In this document: positions 16,736-25,069 of the stretch, in pieces
Layout: each line of letters opens with the position of its first letter
How positions within the stretch are numbered: the first letter of the stretch is position 1
From: DAOTWC01 sp048499435
GTDB lineage: Bacteria; Chloroflexota; Anaerolineae; Aggregatilineales; Phototrophicaceae
Direction of reading: 5' to 3'
Assembly: GCA_048499435.1 (NCBI GenBank)
Contig: JASNZW010000001.1
Coordinates: 744,001 to 808,000, forward strand
DNA length: 64,000 nucleotides
Translations under genes and position numbers: made by a program
The notes under the pieces: model-generated
Seen by the model: the letters and a program-made list of their open reading frames with translations, nothing else
Told to the model about the DNA's origin: nothing
The model's database searches: none

Positions 16736-18277
16736 CTAATATGCGCCCTGGCGCAGCAGCACATGCGGCAGCGTCATGAACAGAATGCGCAGGTCCAGCC
16801 ACACCGACCAATTCTCCAGGTAGTAGATGTCAAGCAGACACATTTCGTCAAACGGCACATGGCTGCGCCCGCTCACCTGCCACAGGCCGGTCATGCCGGG
16901 GATGCCGGCCAGCCGCTGCAAGTGCCAGGGTTCATAGAGCGCCACCTCGTCGGGCGTGGGCGGTCGCGGCCCCACCAGGCTCATCTGCCCCAGCAGCACG
17001 TTGATAAGCTGCGGCAGCTCGTCAACGCTGGTGGCGCGGATCAGACGGCCCACGCGCGTCACGCGCGGGTCGTTCCTGATCTTCGGGTGGCGCGGGTCCT
17101 CGCCAAGCTGCTCGACAAGCTGCTGCTGGTATTTGTCCGCGTCAGGGATCATGCTGCGAAACTTGAGCATGTCGAACTCGCGCCCGTCCTCGCCCACCCG
17201 CCGCGCCGTGTACAAAACCGGGCCGGGGCCTTCCAGGCGGATCGCCAGCGCCGTCAGGGCGAAAACGGCCAGCAGCAGCGGCGACGCCAGCACGATCAGG
17301 CCGATGTCGATCGCCCGCTTGAACAGCCGGCTGGTCCCTTTGAACGGCTGCTCGCTGTTGACGCCCAGCAGCGGGATGCCGTCCAGGTTCTCGACCTGCA
17401 CCTGGCGCATGTTAAGCTGGAACACGTCCGGGACCAGGCGCACATCGGCGCCGGCGCGGCGCGCCGTGCGCGTCAGGCTTTGGATCAGGCTGTGGCTGGA
17501 CCAGGGCAGCGCGATCACCACCAGGTCTACGTGATAGCGGCGGATGGTGCTGCGCAGGTTTTCCGGGCTGCCCAGCCACTTGACGCGCCCCAGGTCGGCG
17601 CGCTTGTCGTCGCCGTCTGTTTCGTCCATGTAGCCGATAGGCTGGTAGCCCAGGTTGCGGCGCGCCATCATCACGCGCAGGATGGCCTGCCCGGCGTCGC
17701 CCGCGCCCACCACCAGCACGCGCTCCACGCCGATACCCCGGCGGCGCAGGCGTGCCTCAACGACGCGGCGCGCTATCCGCGCCAGCAGCAGCAGCGTCAC
17801 CGTGATAACGGCCACGTACAGCAGCATCAGGCGGCTGAACACCAGCGGCTGAAAGATGAAAAACAGCGCCAGCAGCACAACGATGCCGCTGGCGACGCCG
17901 CTGCTGATGAGGTACACCTCCTCCATCAGCGCCCGCCCGCGCGCCGCGCGGTACAGGCCGTTGCCCTGGTAAATAAGCCACAGGATGGCGGCGTAGATTA
18001 AGGCAAAGGGGATGTACGGGCCAAAATCGGCCTGGTTGATTTCCAGCACCGGGCGAAAGGTGGACAGGCGGTAGCGGGCGGTATAGGCCAGCGCGAAGGC
18101 GGCCAGGATCAGCGCGAAATCCACAGCCGGCTGCACCCAGGCCGGCGGGGCATAGTGCCGGTTGTGCGCCAGCGGAATCTCTGGCGGCAGGCCCTGCAGC
18201 ACGCCGCTGGCCGCGTCGGTGGGCAGCGCGTCAGGGCCGGGCTTTTCAGTTGTGCCGTTGTTCAGTCCAGGGCGCAC
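16736..18277 (-). CDS. Polyprenyl-phosphate sugar-1-phosphate transferase
   Basis: 513 residues from a GTG at 18277, which has AGGAG six bases upstream; longer readings run through the upstream glycosyltransferase. The N-terminal half has four transmembrane helices and a CoA-binding-like Rossmann region (VLVVGAGDAGQAILRVM). The C-terminal half is the bacterial sugar transferase domain (KRAIDIGLIVLASPLL, DMLKFRSM, LIRATSVDELPQLINVL, SLVGPRPPTPDE, PGMTGLWQVSGR). It starts exopolysaccharide repeat units on undecaprenyl phosphate. The start overlaps the stop of the GT4 gene, implying translational coupling. Confidence 0.95.
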   Translation of the reverse strand: MRPGLNNGTTEKPGPDALPTDAASGVLQGLPPEIPLAHNRHYAPPAWVQPAVDFALILAAFALAYTARYRLSTFRPVLEINQADFGPYIPFALIYAAILWLIYQGNGLYRAARGRALMEEVYLISSGVASGIVVLLALFFIFQPLVFSRLMLLYVAVITVTLLLLARIARRVVEARLRRRGIGVERVLVVGAGDAGQAILRVMMARRNLGYQPIGYMDETDGDDKRADLGRVKWLGSPENLRSTIRRYHVDLVVIALPWSSHSLIQSLTRTARRAGADVRLVPDVFQLNMRQVQVENLDGIPLLGVNSEQPFKGTSRLFKRAIDIGLIVLASPLLLAVFALTALAIRLEGPGPVLYTARRVGEDGREFDMLKFRSMIPDADKYQQQLVEQLGEDPRHPKIRNDPRVTRVGRLIRATSVDELPQLINVLLGQMSLVGPRPPTPDEVALYEPWHLQRLAGIPGMTGLWQVSGRSHVPFDEMCLLDIYYLENWSVWLDLRILFMTLPHVLLRQGAY

Positions 18278-19380
18278 GCATAGCTCCTGATCGTCTGCCG
18301 GGCGGTTTCCTGCCAGGTGTAGCGGCTGGCCTGCGCCAGGCCGCGCTGGCGTGACGCGGCCCGCCAGCCGGCATCGGTCATCGCGGTGTGCAGCGCGGCG
18401 GCCCAGGCGCGCGCGTCGCGCGGGGGCACACACAGCCCCGCCTCCCCTGCGACCTCCGGCAGCGACGACGCATCCGACACGATCACCGGTGTGCCGCAGG
18501 CCATCGCCTCCAGCACCGGCAGGCCGAACCCCTCGTACACCGACGGGTAGACAAACGCTTCCGCGCAATTATACCAGTATGGCAGCTCGTCCGCCGCCAG
18601 AAAACCCAGCCAGCGCACGCTGTCCGCCAGCCCCAGCCGGTTGATGCTGGCGAAAATCTCGTCGTAACCCCACCCCTTGCCGCCGCCCAGCAGCAGCGGC
18701 GGGCGCTCGCGCGCGGGCAGCGCGGCGTAAGCCTGGAGCAGCGTGAGCAGGTTTTTGCGCGGCTCCAGCGTGCCGACAAACAGCCAGAAGCGCTCTGGCA
18801 GGCCCTTTTCCTGGCGAAAAGCGGCGGTCGCGGCGGGCGGCAGCGGGTGGAAGCGGGCCGGGTCATGCCCGGCGGCGGCCACGTCCACCTTCGTCGGCGC
18901 GACGCCCAGGTGTTCGATCACATCCTGCGCCGTGCTGCGCGAGATGCAGATCACGCGGCGGGCGCGCCGGCAGGTCAGGCCGGTGAACAGGCGCAGATAG
19001 GCGCGCCGTGACCGGGATAACAGCTGCGGGTAGTGCAGAAAGCTCAGGTCGTAGACCGTGACGACCAGCGGCGCGGGCAGCGCCAGCGGCGCGACAAAGG
19101 CCAGCGCGTGGTACAGGTCGAACGCGCCGAGCTGCCAGGGCTGGACAAGCTGTTCCCAGGCGATGCGGCGCAGCGGCGGCTGTGTGTCCCAGCGCGACCG
19201 GCGCAGCGCGACGCCGGGCAGGTCAGCGGCGCAGCGCGCCCCCACCAGCGCTGTAAAGCGCCAGCCGGGCGGCGCGGCGGCGGCCAGGTGCGCCAGCGTG
19301 TTGTAGATATACCCGTGAATACCGGCTGAACGGTAGCCCGCCGCGCCGGAAAGCAGATGTGCGTTCAGGCCAATGTGCAT
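18262..19380 (-). CDS. GT4-family glycosyltransferase
   Basis: GT-B fold transferase, about 372 residues from the ATG at 19380 (MHIGLNAHLLSG). Family marks are LYHALAFVAPL, FVGTLEPRKNLLTLLQAY, and the donor-site EGFGLPVLEAMACGTPVIVSD with the E-x7-E arrangement. It likely adds a sugar to the lipid-linked glycan begun by the next gene. The ATG at 19389 falls within the -10 box, so the start at 19380 is preferred. Confidence 0.92.
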   Translation of the reverse strand: MHIGLNAHLLSGAAGYRSAGIHGYIYNTLAHLAAAAPPGWRFTALVGARCAADLPGVALRRSRWDTQPPLRRIAWEQLVQPWQLGAFDLYHALAFVAPLALPAPLVVTVYDLSFLHYPQLLSRSRRAYLRLFTGLTCRRARRVICISRSTAQDVIEHLGVAPTKVDVAAAGHDPARFHPLPPAATAAFRQEKGLPERFWLFVGTLEPRKNLLTLLQAYAALPARERPPLLLGGGKGWGYDEIFASINRLGLADSVRWLGFLAADELPYWYNCAEAFVYPSVYEGFGLPVLEAMACGTPVIVSDASSLPEVAGEAGLCVPPRDARAWAAALHTAMTDAGWRAASRQRGLAQASRYTWQETARQTIRSYACALD

Positions 19381-19387
19381 GCGGCGC

Positions 19388-19393
19388 ATTATA
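19388..19393 (-). promoter_or_regulatory. -10 TATAAT, leaderless start for GT4 gene
   Basis: Consensus TATAAT on the minus strand, separated by seven bases from the ATG at 19380. Standard spacing puts transcription start on the A of the ATG, and no ribosome binding site fits between. No -35 is recognisable. Confidence 0.55.
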
Positions 19394-19438
19394 CACGCAT
19401 CCGCCAGCTCTATCCGCCCCAAAACGCCGGACTTGCGT

Positions 19439-19444
19439 TACAAT
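19439..19444 (+). promoter_or_regulatory. -10 TACAAT for microcompartment vertex genes
   Basis: TACAAT on the plus strand, divergent from the GT4 promoter. The predicted start near 19451 gives a 30-base leader containing AAAGGAAG at 19468-19474, correctly spaced for the GTG at 19482. Confidence 0.5.
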
Positions 19445-19481
19445 GAAGCGGATGCCGGACACAGACAAAGGAAGCATTTCT

Positions 19482-19868
19482 GTGAAGTTCGCGCGCGTGA
19501 TCGGCAACCTGGTTGCCACGCAGAAATACCGGGGGCTGGAGGGCGTCAAGTTCCTCGTCGTCCAGCCGCTCGACATCAACCGGCGGCCAGATGGTGAGCC
19601 ATACGTGGCGGTGGACGCCACGCAGCAGGCCGGCCAGGGTGAGCTGGTGTTCGTGATCGCCTCCAAAGAGGCGGCCTTTGCCCTGCCCAACCAGTTCGTC
19701 CCGGTGGATGCCGCCGTCGTCGGCATCGTGGACGATGTTGACGACCGCCCGCTGTATGACGCCGCCAGCGTGGCCTGGAAAGTGTTCCTGCACCAGCCGG
19801 CGGCCCCGCCAGCGCCGGCCCCCACGGCGCGCCCGGCAAAACGCCGCCGCCAGAAAGCGAGCACGTGA
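19482..19868 (+). CDS. EutN/CcmL-family microcompartment vertex protein 1
   Basis: 128 residues from a GTG at 19482, chosen because it gives the family start VKFARVIGNLVATQKY and has AGGAAG seven bases upstream. BMC-P features: RVIGNLVAT, LVVQPLDI, a central loop AVDATQQAGQGELVFV, and DAAVVGIVDDVDD near residue 88. Members assemble as pentamers capping the corners of bacterial microcompartments. A C-terminal extension of about 30 Pro/Ala/Lys/Arg-rich residues is unusual. The second copy starts one base after the stop. Confidence 0.88.
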   Translation: MKFARVIGNLVATQKYRGLEGVKFLVVQPLDINRRPDGEPYVAVDATQQAGQGELVFVIASKEAAFALPNQFVPVDAAVVGIVDDVDDRPLYDAASVAWKVFLHQPAAPPAPAPTARPAKRRRQKAST

Positions 19869-19869
19869 C

Positions 19870-20145
19870 ATGTACATCGGGCGCGTGAAAGGCACGGTCG
19901 TCAGCACCATCAGGCACAGCCTGTTCGACGGCCACAAGCTGCTGCTGGTGACGCGGCTGGAGCTGGACGGCAGCGAGACGGCCTACTACGACATCTGCCT
20001 GGACCACGTGCACGCGGGCGTCGGCGATGTGGTGCTGGTGCTGGATGAGGGCGGCAGCGCCCGCCAGGTGATCGGCAGGCGCGGGCTTGGCCCGGCGCGG
20101 GCGGTGATCGTCGGCATCGTGGATGAGATCAGCCTGGCGGGCTGA
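19870..20145 (+). CDS. EutN/CcmL-family microcompartment vertex protein 2
   Basis: 91 residues, the standard BMC-P length: MYIGRVKGTVVSTIRHSLFDG, LLLVTRLELDG, HAGVGDVVLVLDEGGSARQV and a C-terminal AVIVGIVDEI. It is diverged from the preceding copy, so the pair may form different vertices or one may interact with cargo. No hexameric shell (BMC-H/T) gene and no signature cargo enzyme occurs in the window. Confidence 0.88.
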   Translation: MYIGRVKGTVVSTIRHSLFDGHKLLLVTRLELDGSETAYYDICLDHVHAGVGDVVLVLDEGGSARQVIGRRGLGPARAVIVGIVDEISLAG

Positions 20146-20238
20146 ACCGCGGCGGTTATGTAAGGAAATACTGCCCAGCCCGGCAATATGCCAGACAATA
20201 TAACCGGCAAGGTTTCGGCTGCATTCAGAGAAGCGTCC

Positions 20239-20244
20239 TATAAT
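20239..20244 (+). promoter_or_regulatory. -10 TATAAT upstream of ABM protein
   Basis: TATAAT 35 bases before the ATG at 20279, with AAGGAC as a ribosome binding site in between. There is no good -35. The gap 20146-20278 holds nothing else recognisable. Confidence 0.5.
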
Positions 20245-20278
20245 ACTGATACAGCTAGTAGAAAAGGACGCCGTCCCC

Positions 20279-20635
20279 ATGTACGCGCAGAAAGCTGTGC
20301 TGCAAGCGCCGCTGGGTAAGATCGGCGAGCTGCGGCGGCTGGTTGCCGAAAACTACCTGCCTGTCGTGCGCAAACGCCCCGGTTTTATCGCCGCCTTTTT
20401 ACTGGAACAGATTGATGACCCCGACCGGGCTGAACTGGTGCTGCTGTGGAGCAGCCAGGCCGCCGTCGAACACGCGCAGAACACCGGCCTGCTCCAACTG
20501 TCGGTTCAGTCCCTCAGCACCGACCTGCCCGGCCTGAAGATTCAGCGCCAGGGCTACATTATCCGCCTGACCGCCAGCGGTGAGCCGGGACAGGACACCG
20601 CCCCACTGGACAACCCAACAGCCCGCGCGCGCTGA
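20279..20635 (+). CDS. ABM-fold (dimeric alpha-beta barrel) protein
   Basis: 118 residues. The pattern APLGKIGELRRLVAENYLPVVRKRPGFIAAFLLEQIDDPDRAELVLLW is typical of antibiotic-biosynthesis-monooxygenase-like ferredoxin folds: a short strand, helix, then PGF and a strand ending in W. Such proteins are heme-degrading or quinol monooxygenases, or simple dimers; no heme ligand can be assigned. The last 20 residues look disordered. Confidence 0.7.
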   Translation: MYAQKAVLQAPLGKIGELRRLVAENYLPVVRKRPGFIAAFLLEQIDDPDRAELVLLWSSQAAVEHAQNTGLLQLSVQSLSTDLPGLKIQRQGYIIRLTASGEPGQDTAPLDNPTARAR

Positions 20636-20772
20636 CAGCCGCCGTGCGCGCCCACGCGCGCCCACGCCCTGAGCCGGCGAACACCAGGCTGGATGCTGCT
20701 GCCAGATGCGGCTATACTGGCCGTGCCGCACAGCGCTGCGGCGCGATTTTTAACGCTTGGTGGAGGGCCTGC

Positions 20773-21303
20773 ATGGCCGCTGACCCCCTGTTGTGGGCTT
20801 TTGTCATTTTTATACTGCGCGTCGTCAACAGCGCGGTCGGGACGATGCGCATGGTCGTTGTGGCGCGCGACCGCCGGCTGCTGGCGTCGGCTATGGCGTT
20901 CATCGAGGCGCTGATGTTCGCGGTGGTGATCGCCAATGTGGTGTCGGACCTCGGCAACCTGCCCAATCTGATCGCCTACTGCGGCGGCTTCGCGGTGGGC
21001 AATTACGTCGGCATGGCGATCGAAGCGCGGCTGGTCACCAGCTATGTGATCGTCAACATCATCTCGATGCACGGCGGGCACGATATCGCGGTGGCGCTGC
21101 GCGACAGCGGGCACGGCGTAACCGAGATCAAAGGCGCGGGCGGCAGCGGCGATGTCATCATGCTCAGCTCAGTGGTGCAGCGCCGCGACGTGCCGGACGT
21201 GCTCAAAACGGTTTACAACATTAACCCCAAAGCCTTCGTGACGATGGAAGAGGCGCGCACCGTGCTGCATGGCTGGATCCGCGCGCTGCGGGAGCAGGGC
21301 TGA
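20773..21303 (+). CDS. UPF0316 (DUF5698-DUF2179) membrane protein, copy 1
   Basis: 176 residues from the ATG at 20773, preceded by TGGAGG. Three N-terminal helices carry the UPF0316 signature FILRVVNSAVGTMRMV and AMAFIEALMFAVVI, and a cytosolic DUF2179 domain follows (HGVTEIKGAGGSGDVIMLSSVVQRRDVPDVL). This is the YebE-like family of unknown function; DUF2179 resembles nucleotide-binding regulatory domains. A TATACT -10 sits at 20712-20717. Confidence 0.88.
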   Translation: MAADPLLWAFVIFILRVVNSAVGTMRMVVVARDRRLLASAMAFIEALMFAVVIANVVSDLGNLPNLIAYCGGFAVGNYVGMAIEARLVTSYVIVNIISMHGGHDIAVALRDSGHGVTEIKGAGGSGDVIMLSSVVQRRDVPDVLKTVYNINPKAFVTMEEARTVLHGWIRALREQG

Positions 21304-21842
21304 TGTTCGCTGATTCAGCGCTTTTCCCGCTGTTCATCTTCGCGCTGCGCCTGACTGACAGCGCGATGGGGACGGTGCGGCTGATCTTCCTCATGCGCGG
21401 CTGGCGCTGGGCGGCGATGGCGCTGGCGTTCATCGAGGCGCTGATCTTCGCGCTGGCGACGGCGGGCGTGCTGGCCACGCTGTCACAGAACGTCGTCAAC
21501 CTGCTGGCCTACTGCCTGGGCTACGCCGCCGGCAGCTACCTGGGCATGGTGCTGGAGGCGCGCTTTGTCACCAGCTATGTGATCGTCCGGCTGATCACGC
21601 GCAGCAACGGTGACAGCAGCGGCCACGCGGCGCTTATCCGCCAGCACGGGCACGGCGTGACCGAGGTCGAGGCGCTGGGCGGCAGCGGCGAGGTCAAACT
21701 GCTGCACAGCGTTATCCGGCGGCAGGATGTCGAGCCGCTGCTGAAGGCCGTCCACAGCGCTTTTCCGCAAACGTTCGTCACGCTGGAGGAAGCGCGCACG
21801 GTGCGCCGGGGCTGGATGCGCGCCGTCCGCAACCAGCGCTGA
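21303..21842 (+). CDS. UPF0316 (DUF5698-DUF2179) membrane protein, copy 2
   Basis: 179 residues, paralogous to the preceding gene along its length (FALRLTDSAMGTVRLIFL, ALAFIEALIFALA, HGVTEVEALGGSGEVKLL, TFVTLEEARTVRRGWMRA). The stop of copy 1 and the ATG of copy 2 share one base (TGATG), so translation is coupled. The tandem arrangement suggests a heteromeric membrane complex, which is inference. Confidence 0.88.
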   Translation: MFADSALFPLFIFALRLTDSAMGTVRLIFLMRGWRWAAMALAFIEALIFALATAGVLATLSQNVVNLLAYCLGYAAGSYLGMVLEARFVTSYVIVRLITRSNGDSSGHAALIRQHGHGVTEVEALGGSGEVKLLHSVIRRQDVEPLLKAVHSAFPQTFVTLEEARTVRRGWMRAVRNQR

Positions 21843-21933
21843 GCGCGGCGCGCCTCGCAAATCCGGCGCGAAGCGCTACAATCGCGCCGTGTTCCGGGCT
21901 TTACCGCTGCGCTGTTTCTGATTGGGAGGGGCT

Positions 21934-22890
21934 ATGTTCGATAACGTAAGCCAGGTGAGCAGGGCGCTGGGCGAACAGCAGTATATCGCCACGGACGAAA
22001 TCTCCACCGTGATGTATCTGGCGGCGCGGCTGGACAAACCGCTGCTCACCGAAGGCCCGGCGGGCGTCGGCAAGACCGAGCTGGCGAAAGCCTGGGCGCG
22101 GGCCAGCGGCAAGCCTTTGATCCGCCTGCAGTGTTACGAAGGGCTGGACGAGAGCAAGGCGCTTTACGAGTGGGAATACGCCAAACAGATGCTCTACACG
22201 CAGCTGCTGCGCGACAAACTCAGCGAGCTGCTGGCCACCGCCGACAGCCTCACCGCCGCCGCCGACCGGCTGGCCGCTGAGGAAGATGTGTTCTTCTCTG
22301 ACCGCTTCCTGCTGGCGCGCCCGCTGCTCCAGGCCATCACCGCGCCGGAGCCGGTCGTCCTGCTGATTGACGAGATTGACCGCGCCGACGCCGAATTTGA
22401 GGCGTTCCTGCTGGAAATCCTCAGCGACTTCCAGGTGTCAGTGCCGGAACTGGGCACGATCACCGCCAGGCACCAGCCGGTGGTGGTGCTCACCAGCAAC
22501 AACACGCGCGAGCTGTCTGAGGCGCTCAAACGGCGCTGCCTCTACCTGTTCATCAATTACCCCAATCACGACGCCGAGCTGAACATCGTGCGCATGCGCG
22601 TGCCGCAGCTGCCGGCCAAACTGGCGGAGCAGGCCGTCGGCGTGGTGCAAAGCCTGCGCCAGCTTGACCTGAAGAAAAGCCCCAGCGTCTCTGAAACGCT
22701 GGACTGGGCGCGGGCGCTGGTCATGCTCAACGCCGACCACCTGGACAAAGCCACGCTGGAGACCACGCTCACGGTGCTGCTTAAGCACGAGAGCGACGTG
22801 CAGAAGGCGCGCCGCGCCCTCACCGGCGGCGACAGCGGCCCGCGCCAGGCGCGCGGCATCAACCGGCGCGGCGCTGGCTGGGAGAACTAA
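21934..22890 (+). CDS. MoxR-family AAA+ ATPase (CoxD-like)
   Basis: 318 residues from the ATG at 21934, behind GGAGGGG. Walker A GPAGVGKT (41-48), Walker B VVLLIDEIDRAD, sensor 1 VLTSNNTRELSEALKRRC. MoxR ATPases act with VWA proteins to insert metals or activate enzymes (for example CoxD/CoxE), but no VWA gene follows; a membrane protein does. A TACAAT -10-like box lies at 21876-21881. Confidence 0.92.
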   Translation: MFDNVSQVSRALGEQQYIATDEISTVMYLAARLDKPLLTEGPAGVGKTELAKAWARASGKPLIRLQCYEGLDESKALYEWEYAKQMLYTQLLRDKLSELLATADSLTAAADRLAAEEDVFFSDRFLLARPLLQAITAPEPVVLLIDEIDRADAEFEAFLLEILSDFQVSVPELGTITARHQPVVVLTSNNTRELSEALKRRCLYLFINYPNHDAELNIVRMRVPQLPAKLAEQAVGVVQSLRQLDLKKSPSVSETLDWARALVMLNADHLDKATLETTLTVLLKHESDVQKARRALTGGDSGPRQARGINRRGAGWEN

Positions 22891-22974
22891 CCGGCGCGGA
22901 ACGCTAACGCTTCCGGCGCGCGAAGCGGCGTATCCTGTGAGATAGAAACACTTATTAAAACAGGTGCGGTCGTC

Positions 22975-24450
22975 ATGTCACGCTTTATCGCGCACGCTGG
23001 CGCGCTCAATTTGCTGCTGCTGGCAGTTCTGTTGGCCCCGCTGTTTGTCCATGCTTATAACGGCAGCTTCAGTCGCTTCATCGCCGACGACTACTGCATG
23101 GCGGCAAGTGTTCAGGAATTCGGCCTGGTGAGTTACGCACAGCAAATCATCGGCCCTGCTACCGGGCGTTATAGCCAGATATTGGTTTATGGTGCGGCAG
23201 TTACGTTCGGGCCGAGCATTTCCAGCCTGCTGCCGGCGCTGCTGATCGCGGCATGGCTGGCCACCCTGATATGGACCGTGTATCAGATGGCACACCTGCT
23301 CAGTTTGGCGCGCCCGCTGCTAGCGGCGGCCCTGCTGGCGGCGGCCCTGGTCTATGCCGCGCTGGACGGCGCCCCGGCGCTGATTCAGTCGCTCTACTGG
23401 ACCTCCGGCGCAATCCCTTATCTGGCTCCGCTGATTTTGTTCACACTGCTGCTGGGGATGCTGCTGCGCTGTGCGCGGCAGGGGAAATGCGGCCTACTGG
23501 TGATCAGTACGACGGGTGCGCTGGCATTCGCCGCCGGCGGCTTTTCCGAGCCGTACCTGATGGCACAGGGCGCCGCGCTGGCGCTGCTGCTGCCTTTTGC
23601 CTGGTTTGCGCCGCGCGGCAGGGCTGTGCTGCCGCCGCTGCTGGCGGCCCTGGCGAGCACGGCGGCGGCGCTGTTCGTCATGGTGGTGATCGGCAGCGGC
23701 GGCAACGCAGCGCGCCAGTCCAACTTTGTCCCCATAACCGAACCGGGCGAGCTGGCAGCCAGCACGCTGGTCTACAGCGCCGCCTATTTCGCGCAGGCGC
23801 TCGCCGTCTTTATGCCGCTGGGCCTGCTAGCGGTGCTGAGCGTGGCTATGCTTGTGCTGGTGCGCTTCCGCACTGACGCCACACCGCGCCTCACACCCAC
23901 ACAGGTACGGCGACTGCTGGCGTTGAGCGGTGGGGGCGTGTTCGCGCTGATCACGGCCTGGGCGCTGCCGGGTATCTATGCGACCTCCGGGCTGCCACCG
24001 GGCCGGGCCTATGTCATTCCGGCTTTCGGCCTGGCACTGGCTGCGGCGCTGTGGGGCGCGCTGATGGCGTTGGGATATAAACCGCGCTCAGCGCCGCGCC
24101 GCGTGCCCTGGGCGCTGCTGGCACTGGCGCTCATTATCGCTGTTGGCCCGCTGCTAGCGGCGGGCCGTTGGCTAGGACGCAGCGCCGATTTCGCTGTTTA
24201 CGCTGCCGCCTGGGATGCACAGCACGCCCGCATTACCGCCGCCGTCGCGCAGGGCGAGATGCAAATAACGATCAGCGTGCTGCCGGTGGATATGGGCGCG
24301 CTGGCCGGCCTAGAGAACCTCGGCCCGGACGCAGACGCGCTGTTCAATGTCTGCGCTGCCCGCTACTACAGGTTGGATTCGCTGGCGGTGGGCCGGGCAG
24401 CGCCGCCGCTTAATAAATTTGCTGGTCGGGTCTCAGCCGGTGTATCGTAG
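22975..24450 (+). CDS. Polytopic membrane protein, DUF6056-like
   Basis: 491 residues with about eleven hydrophobic helices. An early luminal-type motif FSRFIADDYCMA recalls the acidic DD/DE motif after helix 1 of GT-C-type transferases and of the DUF6056 family. A catalytic role in glycan transfer is possible but unproven. Codons look slightly less G/C-biased at third positions than those of the neighbours. Confidence 0.65.
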   Translation: MSRFIAHAGALNLLLLAVLLAPLFVHAYNGSFSRFIADDYCMAASVQEFGLVSYAQQIIGPATGRYSQILVYGAAVTFGPSISSLLPALLIAAWLATLIWTVYQMAHLLSLARPLLAAALLAAALVYAALDGAPALIQSLYWTSGAIPYLAPLILFTLLLGMLLRCARQGKCGLLVISTTGALAFAAGGFSEPYLMAQGAALALLLPFAWFAPRGRAVLPPLLAALASTAAALFVMVVIGSGGNAARQSNFVPITEPGELAASTLVYSAAYFAQALAVFMPLGLLAVLSVAMLVLVRFRTDATPRLTPTQVRRLLALSGGGVFALITAWALPGIYATSGLPPGRAYVIPAFGLALAAALWGALMALGYKPRSAPRRVPWALLALALIIAVGPLLAAGRWLGRSADFAVYAAAWDAQHARITAAVAQGEMQITISVLPVDMGALAGLENLGPDADALFNVCAARYYRLDSLAVGRAAPPLNKFAGRVSAGVS

Positions 24451-24543
24451 AGCAGACCTGTTCGCGCCGGGCGTGCGGGCAGCGCGGCGGTTTAACCAGC
24501 GACATTCCCATTCCGTATCGGGCATCGGCCGGGGCTGCTAACC

Positions 24544-24951
24544 ATGTTCACTATCAGGCGCATCAACATCGCTTCGGCGTTTCGGGTAGGGCTGGTGGGC
24601 GGCGCGGTTATGGCCGCTGTCACCGGGCTGCTGTTCATCCTTCTGCAGGGGCTGCTCTTCAGCTTCCTGGTCAGCCTGATGGACCTGGCCGCGCTCAACG
24701 GCGTGTCCGACTCAGCGGCTATCGGCGATGCCAGCAGCTTCAGCAGTTCCTTCGCCGTGTTCAGCCTGGCGACCGTCTGTGTGCTTTACGCCGCAGTCGT
24801 TGTTTTCGCGGCGGTGTCCGGCGGCATCTCCGCCGCGCTGGCCGCCTTCGTCTACAACCTGACAGCGCGCTGGATCGGCGGGTTGGAAATCGAAATCACC
24901 GGCGACTTTGAAAAATCCAAACGCGGCCTGGACGACGACCTGTTCGCCTAG
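24544..24951 (+). CDS. Small membrane protein, DUF3566-like
   Basis: 135 residues with two long hydrophobic helices and the ending ALAAFVYNLTARWIGGLEIEI, which matches the archaeal/bacterial small transmembrane proteins annotated as DUF3566. The first helix is preceded by RRINIASAFRVG. It may be co-transcribed with the polytopic protein upstream (93-base gap with nothing recognisable). Confidence 0.6.
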   Translation: MFTIRRINIASAFRVGLVGGAVMAAVTGLLFILLQGLLFSFLVSLMDLAALNGVSDSAAIGDASSFSSSFAVFSLATVCVLYAAVVVFAAVSGGISAALAAFVYNLTARWIGGLEIEITGDFEKSKRGLDDDLFA

Positions 24952-25007
24952 CAGCCAGCCCGCCGCTGGCCGGCGGACTCCACCTGTTCAGCGCCGCCGC
25001 CGCGCCG

Positions 25008-25040
25008 TATACTGGGGGCCGAAAGCCGCTGTACAGCGGC
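25008..25040 (+). promoter_or_regulatory. -10 TATACT with a perfect 16-bp palindrome at the start site
   Basis: TATACT lies at 25008-25013. The palindrome GCCGCTGTACAGCGGC at 25025-25040 would span roughly +5 to +20 of the transcript, the place where a repressor operator or a 5' hairpin would act on the sirtuin gene at 25070. Confidence 0.45.
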
Positions 25041-25069
25041 GCGCAGAAAAACCAGTGAGACCGCACAAT

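Noticed and set aside
16736..18568. Longer start for the sugar transferase
   Set aside because: The extra 97 residues are out-of-frame sense of the GT4 gene; the GTG at 18277 has a well-spaced AGGAG.
19443..19452. ATG at 19443 or 19452 as start of the first vertex gene
   Set aside because: The first lies in the -10 box; the second would be leaderless and add ten residues before the family start, while GTG 19482 has a proper ribosome binding site.
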